A stretch of 20,000 bases of DNA from Sphaeroforma sirkka (lineage: Eukaryota; Opisthokonta; Ichthyosporea; Ichthyophonida), in the NCBI GenBank assembly GCA_001586965.3, contig LUCW03000179.1:1-20000 (forward strand), read 5' to 3'. The notes below the pieces were generated by a model, which had not been told where the DNA came from, made no database searches, and saw only the letters and a list, made by a program, of their open reading frames with translations. Of the stretch, positions 10,035 to 19,312 are shown in pieces (position 1 is the first letter of the stretch; every line of letters begins with the position of its first letter). The position numbers were made by a program, and so were the translations under genes.

Positions 10035-10676
10035 TACTGATCAGATGAGATCTGCACACCAAAGTTGTACATGCAAGTGAGGATAGTAATTGTACATGAG
10101 CTGGTAAATTAGTATGGGGTAATCAGTGTAATGCTTGTGGTCGTAGTGTATATGGCACAGTGTGTGTTTTCGATTATTGATAATACAAGTACGAGTATAT
10201 GTGCGAGAATTTAAGTGACATTGAGCAAGGAAATGAAGTCGCCAAAGTCAAGGTGGAGAAGATGGCCTAAGGGTAAAACGGGTTCTCAATGAGGGAGAAC
10301 AAATGAGATAGTAATCAAGCAGGACATAAGGAGGAGCATCTGAGTATCACAGTGCCAAGAACTACACAATAGTGACTGTCTATAGTGGTATCTCGGAGTA
10401 TGATATTAATGATTGAAATGCGAGGTGCGGTGAGCAATGCCATGGGAGTACGGAGGCTAATTAGTTGAGAGTAAGGAGCACCCAATATGACACCTGAGGA
10501 GGGTAAATAGGTAAGCGATACCCCTGAGAGCAACCCGGGGGATGACATCAAGTCTCGTGTACAGTATCGGAGGAGGAAGTATTCCACAGCCATCAACCCA
10601 CTTGTGTGGTAACAGAGGAACACGTATGACACACACTGACAACACGAGTGGCGATAACAAGTCAATGTATAGCGTA
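10035..10676. other. Spacer between LTR element and tandem array, no gene assigned
   Basis: This 640-bp stretch is purine-rich on the + strand in its second half. That leaves two overlapping minus-strand frames unusually free of stops. The longer runs from 10707 down to 10315 (130 codons, ATG start inside array copy 1). Its translation is rich in Leu, Ser, Ile and Tyr and I recognise no motif in it. Because both overlapping frames are open, strand composition is the likelier cause. No repeat of this stretch is present elsewhere in the window. Confidence 0.45.
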
Positions 10677-10991
10677 TAAGATTGAGAAAAGGTTTAAAAC
10701 ACATCATTGACGTACAACAACATTACAACAACCCATTGACAGTTTGTAAATACTCGCCAAAGCCATCGGCAACAACAATTTTGCCTGAACAGTGCAAATG
10801 GGACCGTATCCACCAGAGGATATTGAAGCGTCGTGCTACAGAGCAGGCTGCAAAAGGCAAGAACCCAACGAATGAATTCGATGCCGAGTCGATGCCGAGT
10901 CCAAGCTAACCAAGTGCTACTACGGCGAGCATTGACATCACAACAGCAACGTCAAGCCCCTTTAAGCGAATAGCGACATTGATTTTATAGA

Positions 10992-11286
10992 ACGTGAGAC
11001 ACGTGCCCCTAACCCGACTAGGGTCACACGACAAGTACCTTAGACCCTGCAGCAGTTGTACGAGACACCACGAACGACGACAGTACCACAGTGGTGAAAT
11101 CACGAGATGAAACCACAGGAAGAAAGCGTCCGCGTTTAATACTTTAATACGGGAGGGGGGGTTAGAAAAGGCGAGGTCGAGACGTTGACTCCAAGAGTCA
11201 ATGTACCAATCTCCAACAATGGTCGAATTCCAAGACGGTCGTAACCACCTGGTCTCCCGACAACCCTGAATTCCGCATCAGATGCG
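10992..11286. repeat. Cluster of short perfect inverted repeats in the array unit
   Basis: Positions are for copy 1. ACGTG-AGA-CACGT is at 10992-11004. CCCTA-7 nt-TAGGG is at 11007-11023. ACCAC-A-GTGGT is at 11085-11095. TTGACTC-CAA-GAGTCAA is at 11185-11201. CGCATC-A-GATGCG is at 11274-11286. All recur in the other units; in copy 2 the TTGACTC loop is one base shorter. The five-base stems could arise by chance, but the 7-bp and 6-bp ones with tiny loops are less expected. They could be protein-binding palindromes or RNA hairpins; no function is shown. Confidence 0.7.
11151..11161 (+). repeat. Length-variable G-tract of the unit
   Basis: Copy 1 reads GGGAGGGGGGG. The matching tracts at 12590-12602, 14029-14041, 15468-15480, 16908-16918 and 18349-18359 differ in total length (11-13) and in the number of interrupting A (none, one or two). 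It is the most variable site in an otherwise almost invariant unit. Confidence 0.85.
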
Positions 11287-11330
11287 TGGGACAATCATAC
11301 CATGAGTTAGATTACACCTCTGGATAAATA

Positions 11331-11546
11331 ATGGGACGCGTGGATAGCCTCCAGGATAGATTGAACTCGTCGTTCCAACAGAATAATCAATTCGAACAGG
11401 ATGCGCTAGGGGAAACGCTGCCCACGCAGAAAATTCTTGATCGAGTCAAGCTGTGTCGTTGGACAAGCGTATTAAACTTTCCCAACAGAGTACACATCCC
11501 ACGCCAGAAAGTAGATTACATGCTCGTATGTTCCAGCTCTCTGTAG
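11331..11546 (+). CDS. Hypothetical 71-residue frame in the array unit, doubtful
   Basis: This is an ATG-started frame (context aataATGG) with a Gln/Asn/Asp-rich, probably helical N-terminal half (SLQDRLNSSFQQNNQFEQDA). It recurs at 12771, 15650, 17087 and 18529 but not in copy 3, where a length change in a G-run puts it out of frame. I recognise no domain, signal peptide or membrane segment. Since the copies barely differ in sequence, identity between copies is no evidence of selection. It may be a first exon, a remnant, or chance. Confidence 0.15.
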   Translation: MGRVDSLQDRLNSSFQQNNQFEQDALGETLPTQKILDRVKLCRWTSVLNFPNRVHIPRQKVDYMLVCSSSL

Positions 11547-11794
11547 AACTTTGTGGCTCGGTAGAGACGAATGACTTGGCATGCGCCGAGGCCCTGCTGC
11601 GAAGGGTTCTGGGGACGTTGAGGCTGACGCGTGAGTCTCTCCCAGCGAACAAACATGAACCACGGAAACCGTGCAGCCGGCAGGAGTGGCCTTCCAATCG
11701 ATACAATCTCAGCAACTTCTTCGAGCTCGATACTAAGGGAGCCCTTCGCAAAGCTCTCAAGAACGTCCAGATTTTGGGGTTGGACGAGGCATAA
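11528..11794 (+). CDS. Hypothetical 88-residue frame in the array unit, doubtful
   Basis: Counting from the first ATG this frame encodes 88 residues; it is open further upstream without an ATG. The translation has a possible amphipathic helix (CAEALLRRVLGTLRLTRESL) and ends in ALRKALKNVQILGLDEA. It is present in all six units (ATG near 12968, 14407, 15847, 17284 and 18726). It overlaps the preceding 71-residue frame in a different phase. The opposite strand is also open for over 100 codons in the same place, which argues that composition, not coding, may be the cause. No family recognised. Confidence 0.15.
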   Translation: MFQLSVELCGSVETNDLACAEALLRRVLGTLRLTRESLPANKHEPRKPCSRQEWPSNRYNLSNFFELDTKGALRKALKNVQILGLDEA

Positions 11795-12106
11795 AGCCTT
11801 TGGACGTTATACAAGGCAATGTGTCGTTTCAGAGCAGAACAATCGACGCACGACTATATCAAATTCAACCATCAACGCTGAGTCGCATGGACACCAGAGT
11901 TACAGTTAAATCAAATCTACTCTCACGAAATTCAGGCGACCGTAGATCCTACCTTCTGCAAACTAGCGAAAGGACATTTAAAGATCAGTAGTGTTCCGGT
12001 GATGGAACAATTGACTTGTCTCACGAAGAATCATCGCCGAGTACAGGAATGATGCTGAAACAACGTAGAACTTGTTGAACCACTGCATTGTTCAGTCATT
12101 AAAAGA

Positions 12107-12121
12107 AATCTTAGTAAGATT
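12107..12121. repeat. Palindromic unit junction AATCTTA-G-TAAGATT
   Basis: The end of each unit and the start of the next form a perfect 7-bp inverted repeat around a single G. The same 15-mer is present at 13547-13561, 14986-15000, 16426-16440 and 17863-17877. At the outer edges of the array only one half is present: TAAGATT at the left, AATCTTA at the right. If the flank-defined phase is the true unit phase, each unit has 7-bp inverted termini. Confidence 0.85.
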
Positions 12122-13554
12122 GAGAAAAGGTTTAAAACACATCATTGACGTACAACAACATTACAACAACCCATTGACAGTTTGTAAATACTCGCCAAAG
12201 CCATCGGCAACAACAATTTTTGCCTGAACAGTGCAAATGGGACCGTATCCACCAGAGGATATTGAAGCGTCGTGCTACAGAGCAGGCTGCAAAAGGCAAG
12301 AACCCAACGAATGAATTCGATGCCGAGTCGATGCCGAGTCCAAGCTAACCAAGTGCTACTACGGCGAGCATTGACATCACAACAGCAACGTCAAGCCCCT
12401 TTAAGCGAATAGCGACATTGATTTTATAGAACGTGAGACACGTGCCCCTAACCCGACTAGGGTCACACGACAAGTACCTTAGACCCTGCAGCAGTTGTAC
12501 GAGACACCACGAACGACGACAGTACCACAGTGGTGAAATCACGAGATGAAACCACAGGAAGAAAGCGTCCGCGTTTAATACTTTAATACGGGGAGAGGGG
12601 GGTTAGAAAAGGCGAGGTCGAGACGTTGACTCAAGAGTCAATGTACCAATCTCCAACAATGGTCGAATTCCAAGACGGTCGTAACCACCTGGTCTCCCGA
12701 CAACCCTGAATTCCGCATCAGATGCGTGGGACAATCATACCATGAGTTAGATTACACCTCTGGATAAATAATGGGACGCGTGGATAGCCTCCAGGATAGA
12801 TTGAACTCGTCGTTCCAACAGAATAATCAATTCGAACAGGATGCGCTAGGGGAAACGCTGCCCACGCAGAAAATTCTTGATCGAGTCAAGCTGTGTCGTT
12901 GGACAAGCGTATTAAACTTTCCCAACAGAGTACACATCCCACGCCAGAAAGTAGATTACATGCTCGTATGTTCCAGCTCTCTGTAGAACTTTGTGGCTCG
13001 GTAGAGACGAATGACTTGGCATGCGCCGAGGCCCTGCTGCGAAGGGTTCTGGGGACGTTGAGGCTGACGCGTGAGTCTCTCCCAGCGAACAAACATGAAC
13101 CACGGAAACCGTGCAGCCGGCAGGAGTGGCCTTCCAATCGATACAATCTCAGCAACTTCTTCGAGCTCGATACTAAGGGAGCCCTTCGCAAAGCTCTCAA
13201 GAACGTCCAGATTTTGGGGTTGGACGAGGCATAAAGCCTTTGGACGTTATACAAGGCAATGTGTCGTTTCAGAGCAGAACAATCGACGCACGACTATATC
13301 AAATTCAACCATCAACGCTGAGTCGCATGGACACCAGAGTTACAGTTAAATCAAATCTACTCTCACGAAATTCAGGCGACCGTAGATCCTACCTTCTGCA
13401 AACTAGCGAAAGGACATTTAAAGATCAGTAGTGTTCCGGTGATGGAACAATTGACTTGTCTCACGAAGAATCATCGCCGAGTACAGGAATGATGCTGAAA
13501 CAACGTAGAACTTGTTGAACCACTGCATTGTTCAGTCATTAAAAGAAATCTTAG
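12115..13554 (+). repeat. Array unit copy 2
   Basis: Copy 2 is 1440 bp. Differences from copy 1 seen by eye are one extra T in a T-run near 12220, an altered G-tract (12590-12602, broken by two A), and one C fewer in the TTGACTC hairpin loop near 12632. Otherwise it appears identical over the parts compared. Confidence 0.97.
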
Positions 13555-14993
13555 TAAGATTGAGAAAAGGTTTAAAACACATCATTGACGTACAACAACA
13601 TTACAACAACCCATTGACAGTTTGTAAATACTCGCCAAAGCCATCGGCAACAACAATTTTGCCTGAACAGTGCAAATGGGACCGTATCCACCAGAGGATA
13701 TTGAAGCGTCGTGCTACAGAGCAGGCTGCAAAAGGCAAGAACCCAACGAATGAATTCGATGCCGAGTCGATGCCGAGTCCAAGCTAACCAAGTGCTACTA
13801 CGGCGAGCATTGACATCACAACAGCAACGTCAAGCCCCTTTAAGCGAATAGCGACATTGATTTTATAGAACGTGAGACACGTGCCCCTAACCCGACTAGG
13901 GTCACACGACAAGTACCTTAGACCCTGCAGCAGTTGTACGAGACACCACGAACGACGACAGTACCACAGTGGTGAAATCACGAGATGAAACCACAGGAAG
14001 AAAGCGTCCGCGTTTAATACTTTAATACGGGGAGGGGGGGGTTAGAAAAGGCGAGGTCGAGACGTTGACTCCAAGAGTCAATGTACCAATCTCCAACAAT
14101 GGTCGAATTCCAAGACGGTCGTAACCACCTGGTCTCCCGACAACCCTGAATTCCGCATCAGATGCGTGGGACAATCATACCATGAGTTAGATTACACCTC
14201 TGGATAAATAATGGGACGCGTGGATAGCCTCCAGGATAGATTGAACTCGTCGTTCCAACAGAATAATCAATTCGAACAGGATGCGCTAGGGAAACGCTGC
14301 CCACGCAGAAAATTCTTGATCGAGTCAAGCTGTGTCGTTGGACAAGCGTATTAAACTTTCCCAACAGAGTACACATCCCACGCCAGAAAGTAGATTACAT
14401 GCTCGTATGTTCCAGCTCTCTGTAGAACTTTGTGGCTCGGTAGAGACGAATGACTTGGCATGCGCCGAGGCCCTGCTGCGAAGGGTTCTGGGGACGTTGA
14501 GGCTGACGCGTGAGTCTCTCCCAGCGAACAAACATGAACCACGGAAACCGTGCAGCCGGCAGGAGTGGCCTTCCAATCGATACAATCTCAGCAACTTCTT
14601 CGAGCTCGATACTAAGGGAGCCCTTCGCAAAGCTCTCAAGAACGTCCAGATTTTGGGGTTGGACGAGGCATAAAGCCTTTGGACGTTATACAAGGCAATG
14701 TGTCGTTTCAGAGCAGAACAATCGACGCACGACTATATCAAATTCAACCATCAACGCTGAGTCGCATGGACACCAGAGTTACAGTTAAATCAAATCTACT
14801 CTCACGAAATTCAGGCGACCGTAGATCCTACCTTCTGCAAACTAGCGAAAGGACATTTAAAGATCAGTAGTGTTCCGGTGATGGAACAATTGACTTGTCT
14901 CACGAAGAATCATCGCCGAGTACAGGAATGATGCTGAAACAACGTAGAACTTGTTGAACCACTGCATTGTTCAGTCATTAAAAGAAATCTTAG
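13555..14993 (+). repeat. Array unit copy 3
   Basis: Copy 3 is 1439 bp. Its G-tract (14029-14041) is four G, A, eight G. One G fewer in a G-run near 14290 changes the frame of the 71-codon ATG-started frame found in the other five copies, so that frame is not kept in all units. Confidence 0.97.
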
Positions 14994-16433
14994 TAAGATT
15001 GAGAAAAGGTTTAAAACACATCATTGACGTACAACAACATTACAACAACCCATTGACAGTTTGTAAATACTCGCCAAAGCCATCGGCAACAACAATTTTG
15101 CCTGAACAGTGCAAATGGGACCGTATCCACCAGAGGATATTGAAGCGTCGTGCTACAGAGCAGGCTGCAAAAGGCAAGAACCCAACGAATGAATTCGATG
15201 CCGAGTCGATGCCGAGTCCAAGCTAACCAAGTGCTACTACGGCGAGCATTGACATCACAACAGCAACGTCAAGCCCCTTTAAGCGAATAGCGACATTGAT
15301 TTTATAGAACGTGAGACACGTGCCCCTAACCCGACTAGGGTCACACGACAAGTACCTTAGACCCTGCAGCAGTTGTACGAGACACCACGAACGACGACAG
15401 TACCACAGTGGTGAAATCACGAGATGAAACCACAGGAAGAAAGCGTCCGCGTTTAATACTTTAATACGGGGGGGGGGGGGTTAGAAAAGGCGAGGTCGAG
15501 ACGTTGACTCCAAGAGTCAATGTACCAATCTCCAACAATGGTCGAATTCCAAGACGGTCGTAACCACCTGGTCTCCCGACAACCCTGAATTCCGCATCAG
15601 ATGCGTGGGACAATCATACCATGAGTTAGATTACACCTCTGGATAAATAATGGGACGCGTGGATAGCCTCCAGGATAGATTGAACTCGTCGTTCCAACAG
15701 AATAATCAATTCGAACAGGATGCGCTAGGGGAAACGCTGCCCACGCAGAAAATTCTTGATCGAGTCAAGCTGTGTCGTTGGACAAGCGTATTAAACTTTC
15801 CCAACAGAGTACACATCCCACGCCAGAAAGTAGATTACATGCTCGTATGTTCCAGCTCTCTGTAGAACTTTGTGGCTCGGTAGAGACGAATGACTTGGCA
15901 TGCGCCGAGGCCCTGCTGCGAAGGGTTCTGGGGACGTTGAGGCTGACGCGTGAGTCTCTCCCAGCGAACAAACATGAACCACGGAAACCGTGCAGCCGGC
16001 AGGAGTGGCCTTCCAATCGATACAATCTCAGCAACTTCTTCGAGCTCGATACTAAGGGAGCCCTTCGCAAAGCTCTCAAGAACGTCCAGATTTTGGGGTT
16101 GGACGAGGCATAAAGCCTTTGGACGTTATACAAGGCAATGTGTCGTTTCAGAGCAGAACAATCGACGCACGACTATATCAAATTCAACCATCAACGCTGA
16201 GTCGCATGGACACCAGAGTTACAGTTAAATCAAATCTACTCTCACGAAATTCAGGCGACCGTAGATCCTACCTTCTGCAAACTAGCGAAAGGACATTTAA
16301 AGATCAGTAGTGTTCCGGTGATGGAACAATTGACTTGTCTCACGAAGAATCATCGCCGAGTACAGGAATGATGCTGAAACAACGTAGAACTTGTTGAACC
16401 ACTGCATTGTTCAGTCATTAAAAGAAATCTTAG
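14994..16433 (+). repeat. Array unit copy 4
   Basis: Copy 4 is 1440 bp. Its G-tract (15468-15480) is an unbroken run of 13 G, in contrast to the A-interrupted tracts of copies 1, 2, 3 and 6. The rest matches the other copies by eye. Confidence 0.97.
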
Positions 16434-17870
16434 TAAGATTGAGAAAAGGTTTAAAACACATCATTGACGTACAACAACATTACAACAACCCATTGACAGT
16501 TTGTAAATACTCGCCAAAGCCATCGGCAACAACAATTTTGCCTGAACAGTGCAAATGGGACCGTATCCACCAGAGGATATTGAAGCGTCGTGCTACAGAG
16601 CAGGCTGCAAAAGGCAAGAACCCAACGAATGAATTCGATGCCGAGTCGATGCCGAGTCCAAGCTAACCAAGTGCTACTACGGCGAGCATTGACATCACAA
16701 CAGCAACGTCAAGCCCCTTTAAGCGAATAGCGACATTGATTTTATAGAACGTGAGACACGTGCCCCTAACCCGACTAGGGTCACACGACAAGTACCTTAG
16801 ACCCTGCAGCAGTTGTACGAGACACCACGAACGACGACAGTACCACAGTGGTGAAATCACGAGATGAAACCACAGGAAGAAAGCGTCCGCGTTTAATACT
16901 TTAATACGGGGGGGGGGGTTAGAAAAGGCGAGGTCGAGACGTTGACTCCAAGAGTCAATGTACCAATCTCCAACAATGGTCGAATTCCAAGACGGTCGTA
17001 ACCACCTGGTCTCCGACAACCCTGAATTCCGCATCAGATGCGTGGGACAATCATACCATGAGTTAGATTACACCTCTGGATAAATAATGGGACGCGTGGA
17101 TAGCCTCCAGGATAGATTGAACTCGTCGTTCCAACAGAATAATCAATTCGAACAGGATGCGCTAGGGGAAACGCTGCCCACGCAGAAAATTCTTGATCGA
17201 GTCAAGCTGTGTCGTTGGACAAGCGTATTAAACTTTCCCAACAGAGTACACATCCCACGCCAGAAAGTAGATTACATGCTCGTATGTTCCAGCTCTCTGT
17301 AGAACTTTGTGGCTCGGTAGAGACGAATGACTTGGCATGCGCCGAGGCCCTGCTGCGAAGGGTTCTGGGGACGTTGAGGCTGACGCGTGAGTCTCTCCCA
17401 GCGAACAAACATGAACCACGGAAACCGTGCAGCCGGCAGGAGTGGCCTTCCAATCGATACAATCTCAGCAACTTCTTCGAGCTCGATACTAAGGGAGCCC
17501 TTCGCAAAGCTCTCAAGAACGTCCAGATTTTGGGGTTGGACGAGGCATAAAGCCTTTGGACGTTATACAAGGCAATGTGTCGTTTCAGAGCAGAACAATC
17601 GACGCACGACTATATCAAATTCAACCATCAACGCTGAGTCGCATGGACACCAGAGTTACAGTTAAATCAAATCTACTCTCACGAAATTCAGGCGACCGTA
17701 GATCCTACCTTCTGCAAACTAGCGAAAGGACATTTAAAGATCAGTAGTGTTCCGGTGATGGAACAATTGACTTGTCTCACGAAGAATCATCGCCGAGTAC
17801 AGGAATGATGCTGAAACAACGTAGAACTTGTTGAACCACTGCATTGTTCAGTCATTAAAAGAAATCTTAG
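16434..17870 (+). repeat. Array unit copy 5
   Basis: Copy 5 is 1437 bp. Its G-tract (16908-16918) is an unbroken run of 11 G. One C fewer near 17014 lengthens an incidental minus-strand frame in this copy only, which shows that such frames are not under shared constraint. Confidence 0.97.
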
Positions 17871-19312
17871 TAAGATTGAGAAAAGGTTTAAAACACATCA
17901 TTGACGTACAACAACATTACAACAACCCATTGACAGTTTGTAAATACTCGCCAAAGCCATCGGCAACAACAATTTTGCCTGAACAGTGCAAATGGGACCG
18001 TATCCACCAGAGGATATTGATTGAAGCGTCGTGCTACAGAGCAGGCTGCAAAAGGCAAGAACCCAACGAATGAATTCGATGCCGAGTCGATGCCGAGTCC
18101 AAGCTAACCAAGTGCTACTACGGCGAGCATTGACATCACAACAGCAACGTCAAGCCCCTTTAAGCGAATAGCGACATTGATTTTATAGAACGTGAGACAC
18201 GTGCCCCTAACCCGACTAGGGTCACACGACAAGTACCTTAGACCCTGCAGCAGTTGTACGAGACACCACGAACGACGACAGTACCACAGTGGTGAAATCA
18301 CGAGATGAAACCACAGGAAGAAAGCGTCCGCGTTTAATACTTTAATACGGGGAGGGGGGTTAGAAAAGGCGAGGTCGAGACGTTGACTCCAAGAGTCAAT
18401 GTACCAATCTCCAACAATGGTCGAATTCCAAGACGGTCGTAACCACCTGGTCTCCCGACAACCCTGAATTCCGCATCAGATGCGTGGGACAATCATACCA
18501 TGAGTTAGATTACACCTCTGGATAAATAATGGGACGCGTGGATAGCCTCCAGGATAGATTGAACTCGTCGTTCCAACAGAATAATCAATTCGAACAGGAT
18601 GCGCTAGGGGAAACGCTGCCCACGCAGAAAATTCTTGATCGAGTCAAGCTGTGTCGTTGGACAAGCGTATTAAACTTTCCCAACAGAGTACACATCCCAC
18701 GCCAGAAAGTAGATTACATGCTCGTATGTTCCAGCTCTCTGTAGAACTTTGTGGCTCGGTAGAGACGAATGACTTGGCATGCGCCGAGGCCCTGCTGCGA
18801 AGGGTTCTGGGGACGTTGAGGCTGACGCGTGAGTCTCTCCCAGCGAACAAACATGAACCACGGAAACCGTGCAGCCGGCAGGAGTGGCCTTCCAATCGAT
18901 ACAATCTCAGCAACTTCTTCGAGCTCGATACTAAGGGAGCCCTTCGCAAAGCTCTCAAGAACGTCCAGATTTTGGGGTTGGACGAGGCATAAAGCCTTTG
19001 GACGTTCTACAAGGCAATGTGTCGTTTCAGAGCAGAACAATCGACGCACGACTATATCAAATTCAACCATCAACGCTGAGTCGCATGGACACCAGAGTTA
19101 CAGTTAAATCAAATCTACTCTCACGAAATTCAGGCGACCGTAGATCCTACCTTCTGCAAACTAGCGAAAGGACATTTAAAGATCAGTAGTGTTCCGGTGA
19201 TGGAACAATTGACTTGTCTCACGAAGAATCATCGCCGAGTACAGGAATGATGCTGAAACAACGTAGAACTTGTTGAACCACTGCATTGTTCAGTCATTAA
19301 AAGAAATCTTAG
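17871..19312 (+). repeat. Array unit copy 6
   Basis: Copy 6 is 1442 bp and the last copy. It carries a four-base duplication ATTG near 18015-18023 and a base substitution near 19007 (GTTCTAC where the others have GTTATAC). Its G-tract (18349-18359) is four G, A, six G. The copy is complete to the TTAG end, after which single-copy sequence begins. Confidence 0.97.

Larger units (their letters stand above)
10677..12114 (+). repeat. Array unit copy 1
   Basis: Copy 1 is 1438 bp, and its left edge joins the unassigned spacer. It can serve as reference for unit landmarks: an 11-bp tandem duplication GATGCCGAGTC (twice, about 10880-10901), a hairpin cluster 10992-11286, a G-tract at 11151-11161 (three G, A, seven G), and an ATG-started 71-codon frame from 11331. 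The + strand is rich in ACA/AAC triplets at its start. Confidence 0.97.
10677..19312 (+). repeat. Tandem array of six complete ~1.44 kb units (macrosatellite-like)
   Basis: Six head-to-tail copies begin TAAGATTGAG at 10677, 12115, 13555, 14994, 16434 and 17871. Unit lengths are 1438, 1440, 1439, 1440, 1437 and 1442 bp. Left and right flanks leave the repeat at the same phase, so the array is a whole number of units with no partial copy. Copies are nearly identical; the differences I could find are short length changes, chiefly in a G-tract, plus at least one base substitution in copy 6. I recognise no rRNA, tRNA, histone gene or transposase in the unit. Unit length and homogeneity fit recent amplification or ongoing homogenisation by unequal exchange. 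Confidence 0.98.

Noticed and set aside
11007-11023. Telomere-like CCCTAACCC
   Set aside because: Only one and a half motif copies occur per unit, inside a small hairpin, so it is not a telomeric tract.
11446-11814. 122-codon minus-strand frame repeated in most array units
   Set aside because: It lies antisense to another equally open frame; Arg/Ser/Leu-rich composition and no motif suggest a shadow.
10677-19312. CRISPR array
   Set aside because: The repeats are 1.44 kb units joined directly, with no short repeat-spacer pattern, in a eukaryotic setting.
10677-19312. rDNA, 5S or histone gene cluster
   Set aside because: Tandem organisation prompted the idea, but no conserved rRNA stretch or histone-like protein could be seen in the unit.
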